In this document: positions 11,711 through 22,800 of the stretch, piece after piece
Numbering within the stretch: position 1 is the first letter of the stretch
Layout of the letters: every line of letters starts with the position of its first letter
Origin: a virus
Reading direction: 5' to 3' (one strand)
Virus record (IMG/VR): IMGVR_UViG_3300029448_000309
Coordinates: 1 to 28,215 of that record
Length of the DNA: 28,215 nucleotides
Position numbers and translations under genes: made by a program
Notes under the pieces: model-generated
What the model was told of the DNA's origin: nothing
Database searches by the model: none
The model's input: only the letters and a program-made list of their open reading frames with translations

Positions 11711-12383
11711 TGATCTTCATATACCATATCATCACAAAGATAGTTTTGAATTTTTACGTGAAATTAAAAAAGAATATAAGCCAGACTTCGTGGTTAATAT
11801 TGGTGATCTACTTGACTTCCATGCTATATCTATGCACTCTCACGATCCAGACTTATATTCTGCTGGACACGAATTAGATAAATCAAAAGAATACATAAAA
11901 CAATTAGAAGATATATTTCCTCAAATGGTAGAGGTAGAGAGTAATCATAGTAGTTTAGTATATAGACGTGCATTAAAGTTTGGTATGTCAAAACAATTCT
12001 TAAAAGATTATGGTGAGTTTCTAGGTACAAAGAAATGGAAATGGGTAGATGATCTTACTCTTACTATGTCAAATGGACAAAGATGTTTTTTTACACATGG
12101 TAGATCTGCGGATGTATTAAAGGTATCACAAACAATGGGTATGTCAGCAGTACAAGGTCATTATCATACAAAGTTTCTTGTATCTTGGTGGGCCAATCCA
12201 GATAATCTTTTCTTTGCTATGAATGTAGGATGTTTAATAAATCAAAAATCACAAAGTTTTGCATACGCTAAAAATTTTAAGACAAGATTTATATTAGGAT
12301 CTGCAATGATAGTTGACGGTTATCCTAAATTACTTCCAATGGTTCTTAATAATAAAGGTAATTGGATAGGTAAATTAGTTTAA
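11682..12383 (+). CDS. Calcineurin-like metallophosphoesterase
   Basis: A 233-aa protein. Metal-site motifs appear in order: SDLH (residues 10-13; D11 and H13), GDLLDFH (41-47; D42), SNH (87-89; N88 and H89), FTHG (137-140; H139) and GHYH (159-162; H160 and H162). This is the binuclear phosphoesterase fold. The second half has the ring of phage members near lysis genes, with SNH replacing the usual GNHE. The substrate is unknown: candidates are cyclic nucleotides, DNA ends, or signalling nucleotides. It is the last plus-strand gene and its stop interlocks with that of the convergent gene at 12380. Confidence 0.87.
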   Translation: MTHKRILVISDLHIPYHHKDSFEFLREIKKEYKPDFVVNIGDLLDFHAISMHSHDPDLYSAGHELDKSKEYIKQLEDIFPQMVEVESNHSSLVYRRALKFGMSKQFLKDYGEFLGTKKWKWVDDLTLTMSNGQRCFFTHGRSADVLKVSQTMGMSAVQGHYHTKFLVSWWANPDNLFFAMNVGCLINQKSQSFAYAKNFKTRFILGSAMIVDGYPKLLPMVLNNKGNWIGKLV

Positions 12384-12541
12384 GCGTAACTAGATTTTTT
12401 AGTACCAAATTTAGGAAATGACTTTTTCTTTTTAGATTTAGCCATAGCATTCTTAATAGCGTTACTTCTTTTTGTTTCGTAACCAGACATTTTACCATCT
12501 TTATTAAGATCCCCTTTGTTATGTGTTTTTCCGTGTGGCAT
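12380..12541 (-). CDS. Small basic protein with EF-hand-like calcium loop, 53 aa
   Basis: AAGGAG precedes the ATG at 12541. Residues 11-22, DLNKDGKMSGYE, match the EF-hand loop consensus: D at 1, N at 3, D at 5, G at 6, a hydrophobic residue at 8 and E at 12. The remainder is lysine-rich (KSKKKKSFPKFGTKK), and FPKFG is shared with the protein at 10606-10779. I know similar small proteins from marine phages without function. Its stop codon overlaps that of the convergent phosphoesterase gene (12380-12383), leaving no space for an intergenic terminator. Calcium binding is inference from the loop. Confidence 0.7.
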   Translation of the reverse strand: MPHGKTHNKGDLNKDGKMSGYETKRSNAIKNAMAKSKKKKSFPKFGTKKSSYA

Positions 12542-12550
12542 ATATACTCC

Positions 12551-13834
12551 TTAATATTGTAATGACACTCCTCTTATTCTAGCTTCTTTACTTCCACTAG
12601 CTTGGTTAGCAAAACTTATTTTATATTTTAAACTTGTTCCTGCTGTTACAGATAAGTCATTTACTTTTGCCATCTTAATTCCAGTAGCAAAATCTGGTAA
12701 AGCTGTCATTGTAGCAGTAGAATAATTTGAACCACCATCTGCTGAAAGTTGTAAAACTATATCTGTGTTCAAAGAATTTGTACCAGAAAAATCTTGATAT
12801 GTGATAACAGCCCCCATCTTGTTTGTTGATGATGCTGTAATATTGTTTCCAGTAAATGAGCCAGTTGCATTTGCAGTTAAACTGTATGTTGCAAAATTAG
12901 TATCTAACTCTGTAATTCCTGGATATGAATTTCCACCAGTATGGTGTGAAGTAGTAATCATAGCAAGTCTTTTAATTCCAATACTAGCACCATTAGATGG
13001 GTGTTGAATACCATTCCACCCATTAGAGTTTGATGCGTTTAAAACTGTACCATCTGTCCAAGATGAACCAGAAACGCCATCTCTACCATCTCCATTCCAA
13101 AAATGCCAAACATCACTTGTATCTTGATACATAAAATAGTGACCATTCACTCTGCCATCTGTATTAACTGAATACCATCTAAGATAACTACCTGGAATTA
13201 TTGCAAAGGTTGAACCACTATCAGCAACAAAATCAAGTATCATTGGTGAAACACCAGAAATATTACTAGAATAATTATAAGTAGTAAATTGATGAGGAGT
13301 TCCTGGTTTTGCTGAATAAGCACTACCACCCCAATAAGCCATTCCAGAATTTTGTGCTGTCTGACCATCAAAAAGTCTTAAAGAATTATTTGCTGCACCA
13401 TGTTGTCCAGGCATACCTGGTGTTGTTCTGCTTGTATTACCACTAAAATGACTATCTCGTTCTGCATTTGAGCCAATCGTTTCTGAAATTGTACTAATAA
13501 ATTCACTATCATTTCTAGCACAATTAGTCAGATTAGAAATAGCCGAGCTATCTTGGAATACATCAAAAGACGCAGAGTTAGAATTACTTGCATTAAGATT
13601 TTCTTGTGTGTGTACTCTTAATCCTAAAGTAGAAATATCATTAACAATTTTATTATCATCAAAAGATGTTGCGTGTTGAGAAACATTTGATGCCGCTATT
13701 CTAGCATCTGCAAAAGTACCAGATGTTATTTTAGATGCTGGAATATTTGGTATTTGTGCATCTGTTAATGTAGGTAAATCTGATACTGTAAATCCACCAC
13801 TAATTATGTTTGCTAAATCTCTTGCTTTAGTCAT
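12551..13834 (-). CDS. Tail fibre or receptor-binding protein, 427 aa
   Basis: The N-terminus MTKARDLANIISGGF, followed by PNIPASKITSGTFADARI (residues about 29-46), is a module familiar from marine phage tail fibres, where it attaches or trimerises the fibre. The rest is glycine-, serine- and asparagine-rich beta structure with aromatic patches (YLRWYSVNTDGRVNGHYFMY; DVWHFWNGDGRDG), typical of a receptor-binding tip, and the C-terminus (EARIRGVSLQY) resembles a beta-sandwich cap. It is the most distal gene of the virion block. The surrounding 12551-14780 region has no GATC site, unlike the rest of the window, which suggests exchange between phages. Confidence 0.78.
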   Translation of the reverse strand: MTKARDLANIISGGFTVSDLPTLTDAQIPNIPASKITSGTFADARIAASNVSQHATSFDDNKIVNDISTLGLRVHTQENLNASNSNSASFDVFQDSSAISNLTNCARNDSEFISTISETIGSNAERDSHFSGNTSRTTPGMPGQHGAANNSLRLFDGQTAQNSGMAYWGGSAYSAKPGTPHQFTTYNYSSNISGVSPMILDFVADSGSTFAIIPGSYLRWYSVNTDGRVNGHYFMYQDTSDVWHFWNGDGRDGVSGSSWTDGTVLNASNSNGWNGIQHPSNGASIGIKRLAMITTSHHTGGNSYPGITELDTNFATYSLTANATGSFTGNNITASSTNKMGAVITYQDFSGTNSLNTDIVLQLSADGGSNYSTATMTALPDFATGIKMAKVNDLSVTAGTSLKYKISFANQASGSKEARIRGVSLQY

Positions 13835-13838
13835 AGGA

Positions 13839-14108
13839 TTAAACTCCTACAAGTATGTTTGCTTCTTCTTCGGTCATAGCCTCACCAGCTATTAACTTTG
13901 CTTTAGCACTAGCTTTTAAATCTATTTTTGATTGAGCTTCATCTGCTATTGCTTGTTCTGCTTCGGGTATTTTTGCTTGAATATCTGCAACAGGAATAGG
14001 TGTAGTTCCATTTTCCCAAACAATAGAATTTATATCTTCTCCACCTACTGAAACTTCAGCATTAGGATTGATTAATTGTATCGCTTTTATTATTTTATTT
14101 GTTTGCAT
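13839..14108 (-). CDS. Small fibre-associated protein, 89 aa
   Basis: The protein begins MQTNKIIKAIQLINPNAEVSV and contains ENGTTPIPVADIQAKIPEAEQAIADEA (residues about 32-58), then an alanine-rich amphipathic helix (KASAKAKLIAGEAMTEEEANIL). Small proteins of this kind often stand between fibre genes in marine phages, and may act as a fibre assembly factor or minor tail component. That role is from position only. It is separated from the fibre genes on both sides by fewer than 15 bases and shares their lack of GATC. Confidence 0.65.
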   Translation of the reverse strand: MQTNKIIKAIQLINPNAEVSVGGEDINSIVWENGTTPIPVADIQAKIPEAEQAIADEAQSKIDLKASAKAKLIAGEAMTEEEANILVGV

Positions 14109-14120
14109 AATTATCTCCTA

Positions 14121-14813
14121 TTAAAATTCTAAATAATGAGTGTTTCCAGTTGATTCTCCACCAATGTAAGTAGTATTTCCACTTTGAGCTTTTATTTGGA
14201 AAGAATACGTTATGCTTGATGTCGTATTTGGACTATCTATAAAAACAATAGTACAAGGTTGTTCTGTTTGAAAACCACTACTACCTTGTTCATGAGTGAC
14301 AAACGAAGTTCCATTTGGAGCAAGATTTGTACTATCTCTAAAAATAGTAAGCCAAGACCTTGTAGATGTACCATTATTTCCAAAGTTTCCTGTAAAAGTA
14401 ATTAGAAACTTACTTGATGTTGAGGCTGGTGTGACAGTCAAATCTAACGTATTACTAGCTTTAGTAAATGATGTTGATGTTGTCGTTCTGCTTGTATTAT
14501 CATTAGCCGAACCAGTTGATATTATTCCTCCAGATGCATCTGCAAATTCAAGAGCATTAGCTCCAGAATTTACTTGCACTAGTTGTCCAGCAGTTCCTAA
14601 AGATAAACCAGCATTCCATATACCACCAGAACCAGCCGCAAATACATCCCAATGTGCTGTACTTGTAGGTGCATTACCAGTTGTAGCTTGTTTAGCAATG
14701 TAAGCATTACCGTTTGTTGAATAGTACACTACATCATTTTTTGCATAAGTTGTGCCAGAAGCATAGTCGCCTTTATGCGTAAATGAAAGTGATCCAATAT
14801 TTATTGTTGCCAT
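14121..14813 (-). CDS. Tail fibre/spike with carbohydrate-binding-like N-terminal module, 230 aa
   Basis: Residues about 13-59 (THKGDYASGTTYAKNDVVYY, then AYIAKQATTGNAPT and HWDVFAAG) have the W/Y and T-x-Y-x-x-x-D-V-V pattern of the small chitin-binding-like module (CBM5/12 type) common in phage fibres. The rest is threonine- and serine-rich beta structure with a likely beta-sandwich ending THYLEF. It probably binds host surface glycans. It is preceded by AGGATAACATATG, the same 13-base ribosome-site/start context as the gp15-like gene at 25561. With 12551-13834 it forms the receptor-binding cluster. Confidence 0.75.
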   Translation of the reverse strand: MATINIGSLSFTHKGDYASGTTYAKNDVVYYSTNGNAYIAKQATTGNAPTSTAHWDVFAAGSGGIWNAGLSLGTAGQLVQVNSGANALEFADASGGIISTGSANDNTSRTTTSTSFTKASNTLDLTVTPASTSSKFLITFTGNFGNNGTSTRSWLTIFRDSTNLAPNGTSFVTHEQGSSGFQTEQPCTIVFIDSPNTTSSITYSFQIKAQSGNTTYIGGESTGNTHYLEF

Positions 14814-14850
14814 ATGTTATCCTTATATATTTATTTTATCATATTTTCAA

Positions 14851-16878
14851 TTATATTGTAGCAATTAATTCACCATTAGATAAGCTAAAAGTAAAGCCAC
14901 TTGCCGCAAATATAACGTCATCAAAACTAGCATAAGTAGCGGCACTTATATTGTCTTGACCTTGATTTGTTGTTGTAACCTGTACATTATTGTTAAATGG
15001 TACTGGTGTATTAGCTGTACCACCCATACCGCTATGACTTGTACAATAATAGTATAATTGTGGTGCAGATGCAGGTACAACATAAGTTAATGTAGTAGCC
15101 CCCACGTTTCTTGTAACCCCTGTAGTATACTCACTTCCTCCACCATGTGAACCATCTGCCGTAGTACTTAATGCAAAAGGATGTGCCGCAGGATATGTAA
15201 ATACATACGTATTACCTTCTAATAATTCTAATGTTTTTTGTGGAGTACCTAAAATATGAAATCTATTAGCACCTGCATAAGATGCAGATGTTACTGTATA
15301 ATTAACTGTAGATGCTACAAAAGATAAATTAAATCCATATACTTCTGCGCTAGATGCGTTTGCATATTGTAATGCGTTACCTGCTGGATTTACAACTAAT
15401 GCCTGTCCTGCACTTCCTAATGTAGATAAACCTGTACCACCTCTTGTTGTAGGTAATGTTCCAGATGTTATTGCACTAGCGGCTATAGATGCTACGCTAA
15501 ACGTACCAAATGCAATACAATCTACTACATCACCGTTTGCTAATGCAGATGCAAAAACTATACTAGATCCAGATGTTACTGTAACGTCTGTTCCATTTAC
15601 CTGCTTAACTCCATTCAAATAAACGTCAATAAATCCTGCGTCATATGCTAAATTATTTCCGTTTGCATCATTACCTGTTAAAGTTGTAGGTGTACCTGTA
15701 ACATTATATGTAAAACGTGCAGATGTACCATTTACTGTAGAACCTGCTGATTGCCAACCAGAAGAACCATATACTTTTAATTGATTGCTTGACGTATCAA
15801 AATATAAATCACCACTATCTAATGCACTACCATCTGGATCTTGTGTAGGTGCAGAACCGCTTGGCCCTAAATATGTGTTAGCAAAACTGTTTATGCTAGT
15901 TAAATTATTACCAGCAGTAATTACAGATGATGCTGAACCTGCTAGTGTACCTAGTCCAGATATACCAGCAAGTGTGTTAACATTAGCAATATCACCTGCA
16001 ACTGTATTTACACTTCCTATTGATCCGCCTACATGATTTATATTAGTTGCATTTGCAACTGCCGCATCTATGTTTGTTTGTTGAGAAGATGTTGGTGTAA
16101 GTTGTTTCCATACTGTATTACCAAGATCATAGACCTTCATAACATTATTAGTTGTATCAAAATATAATGCACCGTCTGCTAAAGTATTGCCATCATTGTC
16201 TACTGATGGGTTACTAGATTTACTACCTAAAAAATCATCATCAAATGTATCTAAAGCCGCTTCTGCCGCATTCTTTGCATTTTCTGCTGATGTAGCACTA
16301 CTAGCCGCCGCCGTTGCGCTGTTAGACGCATTAGTTGCGCTGTTAGCCGCATTAGTTGCGCTAGTTGCAATACCTGTACCATCAATAGTAGCATCTAAAC
16401 TATTTCCAGTAGCATCAAAACCAAGTAATTTACCTGCTCTTGCAGATGCATCATTTGTTATTTCTGGTGTATTTAATGTTGTTGATCTAGATACTTTAAT
16501 AGATCTATCTAATTGTTCTTGTAATTCTTGTACTAAAGATATTGATTTATCAAATGCACCTTCTACTGTTTCTGCACTAAAAGGATCATTTTCTACTAAA
16601 TCTAAAGTTTGTGTTTGACCAGTATTTCTACGTATAATAACAGTTTCACCAGATGCAGGTATATTACCAGATGTAAATGTAACATTACCACCACTAGCAT
16701 TACCAGCACCACTAACCGTATAGTGTGTTGTTATTGTTTTTATTGTTTCTGTACCACTAGATGCTCTTATAATAACTTGTATTTCGCTATCTAATGATAT
16801 TTTAAATGTGTATTGAAAAACAGATGTACTTCCGTTTCCAGCATAACTGTTTTTAGTATTAGTTGTAGATATGGTCAT
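14851..16878 (-). CDS. T7 gp17-like tail fibre carrying a cupredoxin-like domain, 675 aa
   Basis: Residues 1-135 (SYAGNGSTSVFQYTFKI; then VIIRRNTGQTQTLDL and AFDKSISLVQELQEQLDR) match the N-terminal domain that attaches T7 gp17 to the tail. Residues about 168-210 are an Ala/Ser/Asn heptad-like coiled coil. Two copies of a DG-x(4-6)-LYFDT-x(2)-N-x(2)-KVY-x(4-6)-W repeat lie at about 228-257 and 348-375. TTRGGTG (477-483) is a common fibre motif. Residues about 515-622 are cupredoxin-like: H566 in AHPFAL, then YYYCTSHSGMGG with C612, H615 and M618 in the CxxHxxM spacing of amicyanin-type copper sites. Copper binding is inferred, not shown. Confidence 0.85.
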   Translation of the reverse strand: MTISTTNTKNSYAGNGSTSVFQYTFKISLDSEIQVIIRASSGTETIKTITTHYTVSGAGNASGGNVTFTSGNIPASGETVIIRRNTGQTQTLDLVENDPFSAETVEGAFDKSISLVQELQEQLDRSIKVSRSTTLNTPEITNDASARAGKLLGFDATGNSLDATIDGTGIATSATNAANSATNASNSATAAASSATSAENAKNAAEAALDTFDDDFLGSKSSNPSVDNDGNTLADGALYFDTTNNVMKVYDLGNTVWKQLTPTSSQQTNIDAAVANATNINHVGGSIGSVNTVAGDIANVNTLAGISGLGTLAGSASSVITAGNNLTSINSFANTYLGPSGSAPTQDPDGSALDSGDLYFDTSSNQLKVYGSSGWQSAGSTVNGTSARFTYNVTGTPTTLTGNDANGNNLAYDAGFIDVYLNGVKQVNGTDVTVTSGSSIVFASALANGDVVDCIAFGTFSVASIAASAITSGTLPTTRGGTGLSTLGSAGQALVVNPAGNALQYANASSAEVYGFNLSFVASTVNYTVTSASYAGANRFHILGTPQKTLELLEGNTYVFTYPAAHPFALSTTADGSHGGGSEYTTGVTRNVGATTLTYVVPASAPQLYYYCTSHSGMGGTANTPVPFNNNVQVTTTNQGQDNISAATYASFDDVIFAASGFTFSLSNGELIATI

Positions 16879-16892
16879 ATTTTATTTTACCA

Positions 16893-19800
16893 CTATTCCT
16901 TTTTACTTTCTATAGGATAATTGTCAGTTTCTTCTAAATATTTAATTAATTTATCTATCATTATTACACGTCTTTTTCCATCTTTTTCACCTATTATATC
17001 TCTAATTACTTCATTTGCACCTGCATTTTTAGATAATAAATCTAATGTCATTTTGTTAGTAAGCCATGATTGCCTTGTTTTTAGCGCTTCTATTTCTTTG
17101 TCAGATAATTTTTCATTTGTAAATAATTTAAGTAAAGCATTTTTAACTTCTATAGTTAAATTAGCATCTGCCTTGTCATAATTATCAAGACCATCTGCAC
17201 CATCTTTAATATATCCTGTAGCTGGATGATCGCCTATTTTTAAAAATCTACTTAATGGTTGTCCTACTATTGGAAAGTCTAATATTTTTTCTAATTCAGT
17301 TGTCATTTCACTATAATCATTACTTTTAAATTTATGAAATCCTGTACCAGAATAAGTATTAAAAAACCATTTTAGTATTTCTACTTGTTTTTGGAAACCA
17401 CCAGCTTTATCTAAATCTTTATCTATTGCTGATGTACCACGCCAATCATCAAATGGTGTAATACCTGTCATCCATGACATTAAATCTGTTAAAAGAGGTA
17501 TTATTGGGTTAATATCTGGTGTTCCACCTTTACCTAAATATCCTATCATATCTAAAGGTGTAGATAATACCTCACCTAAATTATCTTTATTAGGTAAATC
17601 CATTGCTTTGTATAAAAGACCATTAATTAATCTACTTGTTTCATCTTGTGGTATTCTAAAATAAACTGCTCTACCATCTGGTGTTGTTCCTAATACTATA
17701 GGAATATAATTTACTTGATCCCATTCTGATACACCATACTTATATAAGTAACCAATACCAGTACCAAATAATCCTAATGTAAATGCTTTTTGTAATATTT
17801 TAGGTGTTACGTTATATGCTATAAATTTTGTACCAACACTTGCTGGTGCTTCTTTAAATCTATTGTAGTCAGCCCTCCAACCTTCTTTTGCGGCATTAGA
17901 ATATAAAAATAGATTATTTGTTATTGTATGCATTTTACCTTGACGTAAAAAATTAGGTGATCCTATTTCACTTTGTATACGGATCATTAATTCTTTGTCA
18001 GTCATTTTTAATTTACCACGTGCAATTTGATCTTTTAAAAATAAATATCCTGCTATTTTAGGTGATCTTTCAAACATACGTGCAAAATTACCTAGTTTAT
18101 TAAATAATTGACCAAATGTTTTATCGTATAATTTATTAAGATTACCGTGCTGTTTAACTTCTTTATCTAATAATTTTTCAATCATAAAAGTATCATTATC
18201 AACACCACGTTTTATAGCTTTACTACCAGCTTGACCTCTATAACCTTCTACCATTGAAATTAAAAAACCTTCTCTTTCCATCCATCTAGTAAGTTCAGTA
18301 CCGTCTTTAAAAATAGATTTGTAAGCAGGTTTTATTGCTTTAAATAAATATTTAATATAACTGTTTTTTCCCGCACCAACTAAATCAAAATATCTTGCGT
18401 TAGGTAATAGTTTTACAGATCTGTTTATATCTCTAGCCATGTTAACAGGCCAGAAAGCAGGATTATATTCTGTAAATAATTTTCTAAATACATCTGCACT
18501 TAAAGTAACTTGTTTCATTGCATAAAATTGTGTTAATGGGTTAGCACTAAATGCATCTGCAATATGTCTATTAACAAAATATGTTTTTAATTCACCATTA
18601 ACCATATAATGAAAAGGTTTCATTCCTTTTGGTGGTGCTTCTATTTTTCCTTTACCTACCATTTTAGGTTTTTGTATTATTCTTTCTTTACCTTTTGTAG
18701 ATATATCTCTTAATTTCATGCCTTGACCAGTAAATGTTCTATCGTATTGTTCTAACCATGATTTATTGTCTTTTAACCAATCTACTGTCATACGCATTGT
18801 TCTATGTCTTTTAGCTTCTACTAATAAAATCATATCTTTTTCCATAGTTGCCGTTAAAAGATTTTGTATTTCACCTAGATAACCTTTTGATTTTTTTAAT
18901 GCTAATGTAGCTGTATTGTTAGATCCGTATTTTTCCATTCTTTTTAATAAATATTCTGCTACATTAAAAGTTCCATATTGATAATTATTTTCCATATTTT
19001 TAACAACTTCAGCATCATACATTTTGCTTTCTTTTATTTCTGGAATAATCATATCTTGTCTTATTCTATAAAATTCATCTGTTAATCTTATAAGATCTGG
19101 TTTTAGTTCTGCATAATATTTGTATAATTCTTCAACAGATCTTTCACCTAATTTAGCTTTTAATTCTGGTGCAAATTTTTGTATACCTAAAGAAGATAAC
19201 ATATTTTCTCTTTGTCCACTTTCTGATAAATTACGTAAAAACATCATTACACTTATGTCATGTATATCGTAACCTTTATCTAACGCAGGTTTAATAACGT
19301 GTCTGTTCATTTCATCTCTATATTGTTTTAACAAAGCGTGTCGGTATCTAAAATTATCTATAGCCCATTCTAAATTTTTTGCTTGTTCTGAATGCCATCT
19401 AGTTTCACCAGTTTTACCTGTTAATCTTCCTGTAATAAAAGAAAAGTGATCTACCATTTCATATTGTATTGTATCCATCATGTTAGGTTTGTATTCACCT
19501 TCCATTTTTTCTAGCATTTTTGCATCTACATCTCTAAACATTTGTTTAAGATCTCTAATAGGTTTACCTAATCTTACATTAGGGCCAGATGCTAAATCAT
19601 CTTGTATTCTATGCCAGATCTTCATTACTTCTGGTTTTGCATCTAAATAATAATGCCACATTTCAAATGTTTTAGGTGCATTGTGTTTTACCCATTGTGG
19701 CTTTAGTAACCATGCCATCATAAAATCTGCCATAAGTTCTCTAGGGCCATCTCTATATGCTGTATATTTAATACCTTCTTTATCTTTTCTTGTTCTATCA

Positions 19801-22800
19801 AATGGTTTCCATTTCATAGATAAACCTTTTAATTCTTTGTTTATCATTTCTACATTGACTAAACCTCTTTGTTTGATTTCTTTTTCAAACATTTCTTTAA
19901 ATATTGCGTTTGCTTCTGCATTTAGTTTAGGATCTACTTTTCTACCATTTACTTTGTCTGCTAATGCTTTTATGTGATGGCTCATCATTCCTTTTAGAGC
20001 ATCTTTAACTACTTCTTTTTTTAATGCGCCATCTAGTTTTACAAATGCATTATAAAATTCTGGATCTATTTTTTCTCTTGCTTTTGGATCTCTAAATATT
20101 TCTAATACTGTTTCTGGAGTTATTTTAAGTTCTTGCTCTATTTCTTTGTTAGTTTCTTTTTCTCTAGATTTAGCTATCTTTTCTGCTTCTTTTTTTATTT
20201 TAGCTATTTCTTTTGGATCTAATGGTTTTGCGCCGTCATTCTTACCAGCTATCCATTTGTTCATATAACCTTTTAATGTTGCTATAGAACCTAATATGTT
20301 ACCTCTTTTTAAAGTAGCATTTGGTAAATAGTCTATAAGATGGCCTAATTCATGTGCCATAGTCATAGTAAATTGTTCTGGATTTTTTTGTAATGCTTCG
20401 TTTATAACAATACGTGGTGCTTTCTTACCTTTAAATTGAAAGTAACCATTAAGACCTGCGGGTAATCTGTTAAGTTCTGGTGATTTTTCTACAAAAACTT
20501 TATACATTTCTACAAGATCAATTAAATCTATACCTCTTTCTGAATTATATAAGTCTTTCCATTTTGCCCCATTTTCGCCAAAGTTAGTAGTTGTTTCAGC
20601 ATATGGTTCATTTGGTATACCCCAGTTATCACCGCTTTTACTATTAGGTATTCTATCAAAATGCATACCATCCATATCTTCTTTAATCTTATGATTTTTA
20701 AAATATGATTGTGCTTGTGCTTCTATTGTACCACCTATTTTTACAGGCATAAGTAATGCAATAGTATTTTTTGTTTCTGGATGTACAAATACTAATGGGC
20801 TATCTTTACTATCACCTAATAATATAGCTTTCTTTTGTTTACCATTTTCTGTAAATTTTATTAACTCATTGTATGCTTTTCTATTAAATGCAACATACTC
20901 ATTTCTAATACGACCAATCATTACATCAGTTTTAAAACCAGAAGATCCCGCACCATCTACTCCAAATACTACAGATATTTTTTTATGTTTATTAGTTAAA
21001 CCTTTAAACACTCTAGTTTTTATTTCTTTAAATGATTTGTATTTACCAAGACCTTCTATGTCTTTAAATTTAGACATACGTTCTGCCATTTTAGGGTAAA
21101 ATTTATTTTTAATTAATATTGTTTTGTTAGTAGATGCACTACCATCTATTGTTGTAATTTTTTCTCTAGTTGCTGTTTCAGTTAATGCTTGTAAAGGTGT
21201 TGATTTATAAGAACCTCTATTATCTACAATAAATGCACCATCTTTATCTTTTGTAAGTTCAAATATATCTTCGTTAAATTCTTTGTTTGTTTGTCTATCT
21301 TTAAATGTTTTATCTGCTTTATTTGTTATAGTAATTTTTTCACCATCTATCTTTGTTTCTATTGGTAAAGGATCTGTTTTTCTAGCTTCACTTTCTAATA
21401 TTAATATTTTTTCACCGTTTGGTTTTAATACAACTAATGCATTTTCATTACCTATAACTTCTTTACTAATAACTTTACCTTGTTCTGTACCATTAACATT
21501 AATGTTTACTACTTCGTTATTTTTAAATTTAGGTTCTGGTAATAGTTGTATGTTTTTATTTTTTTCTAATCCTTGTAAAACTGTTTTAGAACCATTTACG
21601 TATATATCTGGTATTTCACCACTCATTATTTGTTGTCTATAATGTGCATCTTTTTGTGATAAATTTACAACATCTCTTGGATGTACAGAATAACGTCTGT
21701 ATAAAGTATGCATTCCCTTTAGACCTTGTATAGATCCATGTACACCAAATATTAATACTGCGGCGTGTGCAAAATCTCTTGCTGTAGGTACATGACCTTC
21801 TAGAGCCGCACTTAATGTAGTCATTGCTACAACTTCTGTACCTAGTCTAGCAGTTGTACTTCCTGTTACTTGTTTAACTTTTGCACCAGCACCAAATGTT
21901 ACACCACCTATTGTACCAGATTTTATAGCTGTCATTAATGTTTTTTGATCCATCCATAAAGATAGAAACTCTTTTACATCATGTGCTTCACCACTTTCTA
22001 TGGCTCTTATATAAACATCTCTCATAACTTCTGGTAAAGCAAAACCACCAGCACCACATACTACAGGGGCGGCTGGTATACCTGCGCCTAGTGTTCCTGC
22101 AACTACAGTTCCACCTGCCGCAAAACAACCTGCACCCATCCAAGGTAAATCATTTACTAATGTAACTGCACTAGATATAATCTCTTTATCAAATGATTGT
22201 TCTTGGTACATAAAAACTCTTTGTAGAGCTTCTTGTGGTGAAACTTTATCTTCTGTAATTAATTGATTGTATCTATCTATAAGACCATTAACAGATAAAG
22301 AATATCCATTACTAAATACGTTATATCTACCTTTACCACCAAATGCTTGTACTATCTTATCACCATAAGGTAATTTACCTATAGCTTTAGCAACAGTACT
22401 ATCTGTACCAAAAAATGCCATTTGTGGTGTTTCATATTCGTATATCTGCCCCCAGCTATCAAAATATTTATCTATACGTGCATCTAATGCAGGTAACTCT
22501 TTTAAATTATAATTAGCTTCACCAGCTACCATTGTCTTTTCATATGATGCGTGATGATAATTTCTATATAATGTTTTCATAGCATCTACATCACCAGCCA
22601 TTGCCGCTTTTACTAAATCATCACTACCTGCTCTATTTAATCTTTCACTAGGAGGCATTTGTAATATGTTTGCTATTGCTATTGCTCTTTGTAAATCAAA
22701 AGATAATGAAGTAAAATCACCACTATCATATGCATCTTCTATTTCTGGTGTAATAACAAAGTCTGGATCTACCCGTTTCATTATTGTTGTAAATCTATTT

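Noticed and set aside
15785-16618. Plus-strand frames antisense to the tail fibre gene (83 and 143 codons).
   Set aside because: They are shadows of the repetitive Ala/Ser/Thr-rich fibre sequence; their proline/valine/leucine-rich products have no family character.
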